From positions 1 through 13,717 of the forward strand of contig UROS01000050.1 of NCBI GenBank assembly GCA_900549445.1: a stretch of 13,717 nucleotides of DNA, written 5' to 3'. Each line of letters opens with the position of its first letter. The stretch's first letter is position 1. This document shows positions 1 to 7,271 of this stretch, one piece after another. A program made the position numbers and the translations under genes. Origin of the DNA: an uncultured Porphyromonadaceae bacterium (lineage in GTDB: Bacteria; Bacteroidota; Bacteroidia; Bacteroidales; Muribaculaceae). The notes beneath the pieces were generated by a model. The model saw only the letters and a program-made list of their open reading frames with translations. It did not search any database and was not told the DNA's origin.

Positions 1-16
1 TGTGTATAAGAGACAG
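1..16. other. Tn5/Nextera mosaic-end adapter remnant
   Basis: The first 16 bases, TGTGTATAAGAGACAG, are identical to the last 16 bases of the 19-bp Tn5 mosaic end used in tagmentation library adapters. They lie exactly at the contig edge, and bacterial coding sequence begins right after them. I infer untrimmed adapter, not genomic DNA. A real Tn5 end at precisely base 1 with no transposon gene nearby is much less likely. Confidence 0.93.
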
Positions 17-1616
17 CCGCAACAGCGAGCAGCGCGCCGAACGCGAGGCATTTGCCCAGGCCGGCAACGACCCCGGAGCTTTCGTGCCGCAGCCCGACCC
101 TGCCGAAGAGGAATTCAAGCTCCGTCTTACCGAAATCCGCGACAAGAAAGCGGCTCTCAGAGCCGAAACCGAAGCGCGGCAGGCTGAAAACGAGAAACGC
201 AAGCGCGAAATTATTGCCCGGCTCAACGAAATGAGCACCGACACCGACAACGTAAACCGTCTCTTCCCCGAACTCAAGGATCTCCAGACCGAATTCAAGA
301 GTATCGGTGAGGTTCCCCCCACCGTTGCCACCGAACTCTGGAAAGCTTATCAGGACGCCGTAGAGCATTTCTACGACCAGCTCAAGGTCAACAAAGAGCT
401 CCGCGACTACGATTTTAAGAAAAACCTTGCCGAAAAGGAACTTCTCATAAGCGAGGCTCAGAAACTCGTTGAGGAGCCCGACGTGATTGTGGCTTTCCGC
501 CGCCTTCAGGAACTCCACGACAAATGGCGCGAAATCGGCCCCGTTCCAAAAGACGTGCGCGAGGAAATCTGGAACCGCTTCAAGGACTTCTCTGCTGAAA
601 TCAACAAGCGCTATCAGGCCCACTTTGAAGAGCGCAAGGCACGCGAGCGCGAAAACGAGGATGCCAAGACCGCACTTTGCGAACGCATCGAGGCCCTCGA
701 TTTCTCAGGGCTATCCACCTACGCCGCCTGGGACGCCATGACCCGCGAAATAATCGCCGCTCAGGAAGACTGGAAGAAAATCGGCTATGCATCGCGCCGC
801 GCCAACAATACGCTCTTCGCCCGCTTCCGCGAGACCTGCGACAAGTTCTTCGCCGCTAAAGCCGAATTCTTCAAAGAGATGAAAGACACCCTCGCCTCAA
901 ACCTCGAGAAGAAGATAGCCCTCTGCGAGCGCGCCGAAGCCCTCAAGGACAGCACCGACTGGCGCAAGACCGCCGACGAACTCGCCGAACTCCAGCGCCA
1001 GTGGAAAACCATAGGTGCCGTTGCCAAAAAACACAGCGATCAGGTATGGCACCGCTTCCTCGCTGCCTGCGACTACTTCTTCGAGCAGAAGAAAAAGAAC
1101 ACTTCCGGAACACGCCGCAGCGAGCAGGCCAACCTCAAGGCTAAAAAAGACATCATAGCACGACTCGAAGCCATCGATCCCGCAACTGCCGACCGCGCCG
1201 AAGCCATTAAGACAGTAAAGGCCCTCCAGACCGAATGGCAGGCCATCGGCCACGTGCCCTTCGGAGAAAAGGATGCTGTTTACGACGCTTACCGCAAGGT
1301 CACCAACAGTCTCTACGATGCCCTCGACATCTCAGGCAACCGCGGACGCTTCGCTTCCTTTGAGAACAACATCAACGAAATGGCAGGCGACGAAAACCGC
1401 CTCTTCCGCGAGCGCGAACGCCTCATGCGTGTGCTTGAACAGCGCCGGAGCGAACTCCGCACGTTCGAAAACAACCTCAGTTTCCTCAGCACCCGTTCCA
1501 AGAACGGCGACTCGATGCTACGTGAAATGGAGCGCCGCAGCCAGCGTCTGAAAGACGACATCGCCGACCTTGAGAAGAAAGTGAAGGTTATCGACGCCAA
1601 AGTCGATTCCATCTGA
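17..1616 (+). CDS. DUF349 repeat protein, 5'-truncated
   Basis: The reading frame is open from the adapter junction to the TGA at 1614-1616, so the true start lies outside the window. The GTG at 84 is an internal codon, not a convincing start. Numbered from that codon, the last 510 residues hold five copies of the DUF349 unit at a period of about 78 residues, each with an Ile-Gly core (I74, I151, I233, I310, I388); copies 2-5 have a Trp three residues before the Ile, while copy 1 has Phe. The protein is highly charged and helical, with predicted coiled-coil stretches at the N-terminal side (about 10-50) and the C-terminus (about 435-510). There is no signal peptide in the visible part and it is probably cytoplasmic. 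DUF349 proteins are widespread in Bacteroidota, but I know of no firm biochemical function and assign none. An intrinsic terminator follows closely. Confidence 0.9.
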
Positions 1617-1645
1617 TTCTGAAATAACCGTCCATACTCCAACAA

Positions 1646-1684
1646 CGCGCCGGGTCGTGCCTCTGCATTGCCCGGCGCGGTTTT
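1646..1684 (+). terminator. Intrinsic terminator after the DUF349 gene
   Basis: A perfect 9-bp GC-only inverted repeat (CGCGCCGGG at 1646-1654, CCCGGCGCG at 1671-1679) encloses a 16-base loop and is followed by G and four T's at 1681-1684. It begins 29 bases after the DUF349 stop codon. The next gene, recQ, starts only 22 bases past the T run, which leaves little room for a separate recQ promoter. Confidence 0.8.
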
Positions 1685-1705
1685 GCCAGCATACCCCGCC
1701 ACATC

Positions 1706-3853
1706 ATGAACGATTCCGACCCTCGGCAGACAATTGCCGCAAAAGCCACTGCCCTGCTGCGCCGGTTCTACGGCTACAGTTCCTTCCGCCCCATGCAGCT
1801 CGACATAATAACCGCTGCAATGATGCGCCGCGACTGCGTGGTGCTCATGCCCACCGGAGGCGGCAAGTCGATCTGCTACCAGATTCCCGCGCTGATTTCC
1901 GACGGCATAACCATCGTGGTATCACCGCTCATAGCCCTGATGAAAGACCAGGTCTCGGCTCTTATCGCCAACGGAATCCCCGCCGCTGCAGTCAACTCCA
2001 TGCAGACCGACGAAGAAAACCGCTCCATTCTGCAGCAGCTCTACGGCGGCCGCATAAAAATCCTGTACATCTCGCCCGAACGTCTGCTTCTCGAGATAGA
2101 CCGCTGGTCGTCTGACCTCCGCATCAGCCTCATAGCCGTCGACGAGGCGCATTGCATCTCGCAATGGGGCCACGACTTCCGCCCAACCTACACGCAACTC
2201 GCGTGCATCAAGGAGAAATATCCCTCGGTTCCGGTGATGGCGCTCACCGCAACCGCCGACCGCATAACCCGCGACGACATCGCGCGCCAGCTCCGCCTCT
2301 CGGATCCAGCCATGTTCATAGGCTCGTTCGACCGCCCCAACATATCCTTGCGCGTTATTCCCAACCCCGGCAGCAGGCGCAAGATCTCGTTTATATGCTC
2401 CATGATCGACCGCTACAGCCGCGACTCCGGAATTGTCTACTGCATATCGCGCCGCACGGCCGAGAGCGTCGACAAGGAACTGCGCGCCCGCGGCTACCGT
2501 TCGGCCGTTTACCATGCCGGACTATCCGTTACGGAACGCAACCGCGCGCAGGATCTGTTCATCAACGGCGATGTCCAGGTCATCTGCGCCACCGTGGCCT
2601 TCGGAATGGGTATCGACAAGAGCAACATCCGCTGGATCGTCCACAACAACATGCCCGGCAACATCGAGAGCTACTATCAGGAGATCGGGCGTGCGGGCCG
2701 CGACGGCGTCAAGGCTGAGGCGGTGATGTTCTATTCCTACGCCGACGTAATTACCCGCCAAAGCTTCGTCGACGAAAGCGGTCAGCAATCGCTCAACGCC
2801 GAGAAACTGAACCGCATGAAAGAGTTCGCCGAAACTTCCGTCTGCCGCCGGCGGGTGCTTCTCAGCTACTTCAACGAGGTGATGGATCACGACTGCGGCA
2901 ACTGCGACGTCTGCCTCAACCCGCCCGAGCGCTTCGACGGAACTATTATTGCCCAGATGGCCCTCAGCGCCATAGTCCGCACCGGAGGGGGCGCGGGGTT
3001 CTCAATGCTCATCGACATACTCCGGGGCATGCGGCGTGCCGACGTGGCAGCCCGCGGATTCGACCGCATAAAGACTTTCGGCGTGGGGCGCGACCTGAGC
3101 AATGCAGAGTGGAACCACTACCTTTCGCAGATAATTCAGCTCGGACTCGCCGATATTGCCTACAACGACAGCAACCACATCCGGATCACCCCTTACGGAC
3201 TCGAAACCATCCGCAGCCGCAGGCCCGTAACTCTCGCCCGCTACATTCCGGAACAGGCATCCCCGCGGAGCCACCGCAAAAAAGGCGCAGAAATTACCGA
3301 AAAACAGATGTCGCCCGCAGAACTGCTCCTCGGAAAACTCAAGGACGTGCGCCTGAGCCTCGCCCGCAAGGAGTCGGTTCCGCCCTACATCGTGATGTCC
3401 GACAAGTCGCTGCTCGAGCTCGTCCGTCTGGAACCCGTCGATATGGAATCGTTTGCCGCCATAGAAGGAATCGGCGAAAAGCGCGCCGTAAAATACTGGC
3501 GCCCGTTCGTCATGGCCATACGCAAATTCAAAGGTATTTCCGAAAAGCTTGCGCCGGGAATGAGCGCCGAAGAAACGCTGCTCCTCCTCAACGCCGGTTA
3601 CGACGTTGCCCGGATAGCCGAAGCCAAAGGTATAAAAGAGCGCACCGTCTACTCCCACCTCCTGAAACTTGTGGAAGAAGACAAACTCACCGACTTCACC
3701 TCCGTGATAACACGCGAGCAATACCTGCGGGCAATGAACGTTTATAAATCAGACCCCGACAACTATTACACCATACTCAACGGCGAGATGCCCGAAGGCC
3801 TCCCCCGCCTCGCCCTCGCCATTTCCGACTTCCTCCTCCGCCATAAAGCCTGA
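1706..3853 (+). CDS. recQ: ATP-dependent DNA helicase RecQ, with C-terminal HTH
   Basis: 715 residues. This is a 3'-5' DNA helicase of recombination and replication-fork repair, acting in the cytoplasm. Visible domains are: Walker A MPTGGGKS (48-55), DEAH box (146-149) within the RecQ signature around 150-160, motif VI QEIGRAGRDG (325-334), and the zinc-binding subdomain with Cys380, 397, 400 and 403. These are followed by an RQC winged-helix region (about 415-510), an HRDC domain (about 540-615), and an extra C-terminal helix-turn-helix (about 620-670, with the run ARIAEAKGIKERTVYSHL). E. coli RecQ is about 609 residues; the extra length here is largely the linker and this HTH_40-like tail, an arrangement known in Bacteroidota. 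All helicase and zinc residues I checked are present. The ATG at 1706 lies just past the upstream terminator, and the N-terminus aligns with the normal RecQ start. Confidence 0.96.
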   Translation: MNDSDPRQTIAAKATALLRRFYGYSSFRPMQLDIITAAMMRRDCVVLMPTGGGKSICYQIPALISDGITIVVSPLIALMKDQVSALIANGIPAAAVNSMQTDEENRSILQQLYGGRIKILYISPERLLLEIDRWSSDLRISLIAVDEAHCISQWGHDFRPTYTQLACIKEKYPSVPVMALTATADRITRDDIARQLRLSDPAMFIGSFDRPNISLRVIPNPGSRRKISFICSMIDRYSRDSGIVYCISRRTAESVDKELRARGYRSAVYHAGLSVTERNRAQDLFINGDVQVICATVAFGMGIDKSNIRWIVHNNMPGNIESYYQEIGRAGRDGVKAEAVMFYSYADVITRQSFVDESGQQSLNAEKLNRMKEFAETSVCRRRVLLSYFNEVMDHDCGNCDVCLNPPERFDGTIIAQMALSAIVRTGGGAGFSMLIDILRGMRRADVAARGFDRIKTFGVGRDLSNAEWNHYLSQIIQLGLADIAYNDSNHIRITPYGLETIRSRRPVTLARYIPEQASPRSHRKKGAEITEKQMSPAELLLGKLKDVRLSLARKESVPPYIVMSDKSLLELVRLEPVDMESFAAIEGIGEKRAVKYWRPFVMAIRKFKGISEKLAPGMSAEETLLLLNAGYDVARIAEAKGIKERTVYSHLLKLVEEDKLTDFTSVITREQYLRAMNVYKSDPDNYYTILNGEMPEGLPRLALAISDFLLRHKA

Positions 3854-3889
3854 TCCCGATTCTGATTTCTCAGCAAAACTTCATTTCCG

Positions 3890-4405
3890 ATGACAAACAG
3901 ACAAATATGGTTTGATGATATTCAACCCGTCGAGACCCTTCGTTTCGAACCGATAGAAGAGCGCTATGTCAAGGTGATTCTTTTCCGTACGGCTCTCATC
4001 TACCTCATTTTTATGGCTGCCGCCTTTCTGATTCTGCTATTGGATCTGAGCTGCGCGGTCATTCTGCTGGTCGCAGCCGAATGCGTGCTCGCAGCGGCGA
4101 TGGCGGTTAATCTGACTCTCGCCCGTAAATTTTGCCGGGCAAAAGGCTATGCTCTGCGAAACAAGGATATATCCTACCGCAGTGGCCTGTTTTTCACAAC
4201 AGTAACCACCGTACCGTTTTGCAAGATACAGCAGGTGAGCATAAGAGTTAACCCCGTGAGCCGCCTGTTCGGCCTTTATTATCTCGACGTGACAAACGGC
4301 TCGCAGGACATTACGAACTGCATAACCATTCCCGGCCTTCCGCAGGAAAAAGCGGAGCGTATGAAAGCATTGCTGATCAACAATACCGACTTGGAAAATG
4401 ACTGA
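3890..4405 (+). CDS. PH domain membrane protein, YdbS-like
   Basis: 171 residues. Two transmembrane segments (about 30-51 and 54-77) are followed by one bacterial PH domain (bPH_2, about 82-165), with the typical run in which a new strand begins after RSGLF and a conserved stretch VSIRVNPVSRLFGL follows. The size and build match B. subtilis YdbS, which is encoded next to the larger YdbT. It starts 36 bases after recQ with no visible terminator between, and overlaps the next gene by 8 bases (ATGACTGA), so translation of the two is probably coupled. In B. subtilis the YdbS/YdbT pair has been linked to resistance to certain bacteriocins; that role cannot be transferred here from sequence alone. 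The domain probably faces the cytoplasm, though topology is inferred. Confidence 0.85.
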   Translation: MTNRQIWFDDIQPVETLRFEPIEERYVKVILFRTALIYLIFMAAAFLILLLDLSCAVILLVAAECVLAAAMAVNLTLARKFCRAKGYALRNKDISYRSGLFFTTVTTVPFCKIQQVSIRVNPVSRLFGLYYLDVTNGSQDITNCITIPGLPQEKAERMKALLINNTDLEND

Positions 4406-5873
4406 TTTTTCAACTCCCCGCCGCATGAGTCCGAGCGCTTTCGCCATTATTTTCCTGAAAACTTTCAAGGAAGTTGCCGGAGCTTCGGTCATGGCTGTTT
4501 TGCTGTTGCTGTTTCGGGATGACGACGATAAATCGGTGTCGGGTACTATGCTCGCCGTCGCTGCTATTTTAGGATGCACTGCGGTTATTTCTCTGTTAGT
4601 GGCCTTCTTTAAATATTATTTCAGGAAATTTCATATTCAGGACGGCAAACTGATTTTTACGAGCGGATTCTCCTCGAAACGAACCACGAACATCCCGCTT
4701 TCGAGAGTCCACACCCTCCGGACAAAGAGGGGGCTGTTTTACAGACTGCTGGACCTGCGCGGTGTTTCCTTCGACACTCTCGCAACCGAACTGGAGGAGG
4801 TCGAGCTCATCCTCGACGAAGACGACTGGCAGATGCTTCTGCGCCGCGTGGGCGAAGGCGAGAACAACATTCAGCCAACCGATCCCTCGATGCCGCCGCC
4901 CGTTCCCGAGAATCTTAGCGTTCTGAATATCCGCAATTCCGACCTTATAAAGGGTGCTCTTTGCCAGAATCACCTTAAGGGATTTGCTGTGCTTGCGGCC
5001 ATTGTGCTTCCTTTGATCGACAATCTTAACCAGTTCGCCGGCGATGCCACCGGTCGCATGCTTGATTATGTGGAATACAGCGTGGGCAACGCAGTCCTGA
5101 CAGTCTGGCAGTGGACGATATTGGCGATTGCCATATATCTGTTTGTTGCGGTGCTATGGATTGGCAAAGTGATTCTTCTGTACGGCAACATGAAGATAAA
5201 AATGTCGGGGCCGCGGCTTACGGTGGAATCCGGACTGATTTCCCGTCTTACGAGCCGCTTCGCAAACAATAAAGTGACAGTGCTGACCGTCAAACAGAAC
5301 CCCTTTGAGAAAATTGCCGGTTGCCGTACCGTGACACTGCGCCAGGCAAGCAACGTAATCGACCCCGAAACGAAAGGGAAAATCCGCTTCTACGGATGGA
5401 AATCGGAGTGCGATCTGCTCGCATGGTGGCTTGGCGACAGCGGGGAGCCGGACTCCCCCGCCGTTATGGAGGCAAAATCCGGCTCAGGGGTGTTTGCTTT
5501 CAAATTCTTTCCGCGGCTTATCGTGGCAGTTGTAGCGGCGGTGGTGATTTACTATTTTTCCCTCTCGCCGATCGTCGCGGTTTCGGTTGCAGCGGCCTAT
5601 ACTATTTTCTCAGCCGTTCTCGCCGCGATGGCGTGGAAACACAGCGGCATACGGATTACCGGAAGATTCGTGGAAATCGGACGCGGCGAAATTGCCGTCG
5701 AGAAGGAATACATCCGGTATGCCGACATTGAATCCGTAAGCATCCGCGCAACCCCTTTCACCCCTCTTACCCGGCGTGTGGCGCTCGAAATCTCCACCAA
5801 TGCCGGAGCCGTGACCGTGCGCTCCCTCCCGCTCGACTCCGTTCTTCTCATCCGCAGCCGTCTGCTGAAATAG
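4398..5873 (+). CDS. Multi-PH-domain membrane protein, YdbT-like
   Basis: 491 residues, close to the 493 of B. subtilis YdbT. Three bacterial PH domains alternate with membrane segments: hydrophobic stretches at about 15-39 and 50-71, PH domain 1 at about 75-152, membrane segments at about 195-210 and 235-260, PH domain 2 at about 262-345, a hydrophobic hairpin at about 372-412, and PH domain 3 at about 415-490. PH domains 1 and 2 each carry the pattern of a hydrophobic strand, SGL/SGF, a basic turn and a V-H/V-L-T-L strand. A proline-rich linker (about 158-170) separates PH domain 1 from the second membrane block. The start at 4398 overlaps the stop of the YdbS-like gene, which supports a two-subunit membrane complex. 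Function in Bacteroidota is unknown to me. Codon use looks less GC-biased than in recQ. Confidence 0.85.
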   Translation: MTDFSTPRRMSPSAFAIIFLKTFKEVAGASVMAVLLLLFRDDDDKSVSGTMLAVAAILGCTAVISLLVAFFKYYFRKFHIQDGKLIFTSGFSSKRTTNIPLSRVHTLRTKRGLFYRLLDLRGVSFDTLATELEEVELILDEDDWQMLLRRVGEGENNIQPTDPSMPPPVPENLSVLNIRNSDLIKGALCQNHLKGFAVLAAIVLPLIDNLNQFAGDATGRMLDYVEYSVGNAVLTVWQWTILAIAIYLFVAVLWIGKVILLYGNMKIKMSGPRLTVESGLISRLTSRFANNKVTVLTVKQNPFEKIAGCRTVTLRQASNVIDPETKGKIRFYGWKSECDLLAWWLGDSGEPDSPAVMEAKSGSGVFAFKFFPRLIVAVVAAVVIYYFSLSPIVAVSVAAAYTIFSAVLAAMAWKHSGIRITGRFVEIGRGEIAVEKEYIRYADIESVSIRATPFTPLTRRVALEISTNAGAVTVRSLPLDSVLLIRSRLLK

Positions 5874-5949
5874 GATAAAACCATTCTCTGAATCCGCCAA
5901 CCTTTGGCGCTGCGGGGTGTTATAAAAGGGAATTATAATATCTTTATCC

Positions 5950-6495
5950 ATGATCAGAAAATTATTATTTATGGTTGCCGCAGCTCTCGGAATCCTTTCC
6001 GCCTCGGCAGCTCTTCCGCTCGACAAATACAGCATCAACCGCAAAGACCTGCCCGAAGCGGCCCGCGAGATGCTCGACGAGCATTTCCCGAAAGCCAAAG
6101 TCAGCATGATCAAGGTCGACCGGCATCTGCTGAAAAAGACCGACTACGACGTTAAACTCTCCAACGGTACCAAAATCGAATTCAGCAATAAAGGCCGCTG
6201 GACCCACGTGGACTGCAAAAAGAAAAGTGTGCCCGAGTCGCTCGTACCCAAAGCCATACGCAACAGTGTGGCAAAAAGATACGCCGACGGCAAAATCGTG
6301 CGCATAAGCCGTTCGATGCTTTACTACACCGTAGGACTTTCAAACGGCAAAGAACTGAAATACGACAACTTAGGCATCTTCCAGGGTGAACTGACACCCG
6401 CTCAGGCCGCAGAATTCGAGACCGAGGCCCTTGCCGAAGCCGACAGCATCTCCTCCGCCGCTCCCGAACCGCCCCTGCTCCCCGACGCCGAATAA
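5950..6495 (+). CDS. Secreted PepSY-like (PF11396-type) protein
   Basis: 181 residues. An N-terminal signal peptide is clear: MIRK, a hydrophobic core at 5-16, and likely cleavage after SASA (about residue 20), so the protein is exported to the periplasm or beyond. The mature part is an internal duplication: residues 33-84 and 93-144 align, most clearly at 66-84 (YDVKLSNGTKIEFSNKGRW) and 126-144 (YTVGLSNGKELKYDNLGIF). This SNG-x-K-[I/L] strand followed by a D/S-N-x-G turn is typical of the PepSY-like family that was earlier labelled putative beta-lactamase-inhibitor-like, common in Bacteroidota. The C-terminal 30 residues are acidic and proline-rich and probably disordered. No catalytic residues are expected. 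Partner and function are unknown. It ends 15 bases before a strong hairpin and converges on tRNA-Gln. Confidence 0.85.
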   Translation: MIRKLLFMVAAALGILSASAALPLDKYSINRKDLPEAAREMLDEHFPKAKVSMIKVDRHLLKKTDYDVKLSNGTKIEFSNKGRWTHVDCKKKSVPESLVPKAIRNSVAKRYADGKIVRISRSMLYYTVGLSNGKELKYDNLGIFQGELTPAQAAEFETEALAEADSISSAAPEPPLLPDAE

Positions 6496-6509
6496 CATCC
6501 CCATAAATA

Positions 6510-6550
6510 ACCCGCAGGGACTGCGCCGAATCGGCGCAGTCCCTGCGGGT
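6510..6550. terminator. 41-base palindrome, likely bidirectional terminator
   Basis: Two 20-base arms (6510-6529 and 6531-6550) are perfect reverse complements around a single central A, giving a stem of about 19 bp with a 3-base loop. It lies between the PepSY-like gene on + and tRNA-Gln on minus, which converge on it. Read on minus, it begins four bases after the tRNA 3' end and is followed by TTATTTATG, a moderately U-rich tail; read on +, the tail is poorer in T. I infer it ends both transcripts and may assist tRNA 3' processing. Confidence 0.8.
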
Positions 6551-6554
6551 TGAG

Positions 6555-6625
6555 TTGTCTTACCCGGATTCGAACCAGGACAGGCAGAACCAAAAACTGC
6601 AGTGCTACCATTACACCATAAGACA
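6555..6625 (-). tRNA. tRNA-Gln (anticodon UUG)
   Basis: Read on the minus strand, 71 bases fold as a complete cloverleaf. There is a perfect 7-bp acceptor stem (TGTCTTA with TAAGACA), a GTG/CAC D stem with TAATGGTAG loop, a T arm CCTGG-TTCGAAT-CCGGG, and discriminator A. The anticodon loop TTTTGGT puts TTG at 6591-6593, reading CAA codons. The pair closing the anticodon loop (31-39) is T-T, not Watson-Crick. No 3' CCA is encoded, so it must be added by the CCA-adding enzyme. A consensus Bacteroidota promoter lies 45 bases upstream. Confidence 0.95.
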
Positions 6626-6669
6626 ATCCTTTCGCCCAAAACGCCCCATAGGCCGTTCTAAAGCGGCAG

Positions 6670-6701
6670 CAAAGTTACTGCATTTTCTCCTCACTCACAA
6701 A
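6670..6701 (-). promoter_or_regulatory. Promoter for tRNA-Gln
   Basis: On the minus strand, TTTG (6701-6698) and TAACTTTG (6677-6670) are separated by exactly 20 bases, matching the Bacteroidota housekeeping sigma consensus TTTG-N19-21-TAnnTTTG. The predicted start falls near 6663, about 38 bases before the mature tRNA 5' end. Confidence 0.8.
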
Positions 6702-6709
6702 TTTTTTTG

Positions 6710-6717
6710 TAATTTTG
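6710..6717 (+). promoter_or_regulatory. Candidate -7 element for the DUF486 gene
   Basis: TAATTTTG fits TAnnTTTG and lies 24 bases before the ATG at 6742. I see no good TTTG at the right distance upstream, so the call rests on the -7 match and position only. It would fire in the opposite direction from the tRNA-Gln promoter next to it. Confidence 0.4.
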
Positions 6718-6741
6718 TGGCTCGTTTATTCCGACCTTATA

Positions 6742-7140
6742 ATGAATATTTCCGTTCTCACAGTGCTGTTGCTTATTGTAAGCAACGTGTTCATGACTTT
6801 CGCATGGTACGGTCATCTCAAACTCCAGTCGTCGGGCATCTCCACTTCGTGGCCCCTCTACGCCGTCATCCTGCTGTCGTGGGCAATCGCCCTCCTCGAA
6901 TATTGTTTTCAGGTGCCCGCCAACCGCATGGGTTTCGAGGGCAACGGCGGCCCCTACTCCCTCATCCAGCTCAAGGTCATGCAGGAAGTGATAACCCTCG
7001 TTGTGTTCACCATCTTCAGCCTCATAGCTTTCGACAGTTTCCATCTGCGCTGGAACCATCTCGTGGCATTTCTGATGCTCATCGGCGCCGTTTACTTCGC
7101 CTTTCTGCCCGAGCCGTCGGCAAATATCCCAAATAATTAG
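6742..7140 (+). CDS. DUF486 family four-helix membrane protein
   Basis: 132 residues with four predicted transmembrane segments (about 2-22, 36-56, 81-99, 104-123). The conserved stretch EYCFQVPANRMG (53-64) is the hallmark of DUF486 (PF04342), a small family related in size and topology to the drug/metabolite transporter group. The protein is therefore an inner-membrane protein, possibly a small transporter, but no substrate is known to me. I chose ATG 6742 because the protein then begins directly at the first membrane helix; the in-frame TTG at 6715 would add nine residues overlapping the promoter. The gene is alone, between divergent tRNA-Gln and asnB, which has its own likely promoter. 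Confidence 0.85.
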   Translation: MNISVLTVLLLIVSNVFMTFAWYGHLKLQSSGISTSWPLYAVILLSWAIALLEYCFQVPANRMGFEGNGGPYSLIQLKVMQEVITLVVFTIFSLIAFDSFHLRWNHLVAFLMLIGAVYFAFLPEPSANIPNN

Positions 7141-7168
7141 CATTATTCCACTATCTTTCAAATTATAA

Positions 7169-7190
7169 TTGCACTTTGCAAATAATTTTT
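7169..7190 (+). terminator. Weak candidate terminator after the DUF486 gene
   Basis: TTGCA-CTT-TGCAA (7169-7181) forms a short 5-bp stem, extendable with a mismatch through the A/T-rich flanks, and TTTTT follows at 7186-7190. It is low in GC for a terminator in this genome. The rest of 7141-7271 is A/T-rich leader and promoter sequence with no gene. Confidence 0.25.
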
Positions 7191-7224
7191 CGATAATTAT
7201 AGCAATTTATCAAAATATTATTCC

Positions 7225-7232
7225 TACCTTTG
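7225..7232 (+). promoter_or_regulatory. -7 promoter element for asnB
   Basis: TACCTTTG matches TAnnTTTG exactly and lies 39 bases before the asnB ATG, giving a predicted leader of about 33 bases. No clear TTTG is seen 19-21 bases upstream, so the -33 half is weak or absent. Confidence 0.55.
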
Positions 7233-7271
7233 AGCCGTACAAATGATTCATAATAAAATCACAGAACTATT

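Noticed and set aside
84..86. GTG at 84 as the start of the DUF349 gene
   Set aside because: The frame stays open and keeps the same composition upstream to the adapter junction, so the gene is truncated rather than starting here.
3002..3721. A 239-residue open frame on minus inside recQ
   Set aside because: It is antisense to conserved RecQ C-terminal domains and has no start signal or family motif.
5895..5909. 6-bp hairpin CGCCAA-CCT-TTGGCG after the YdbT-like gene as a terminator
   Set aside because: The stem is short and no T run follows. It may be chance, so I did not annotate it.
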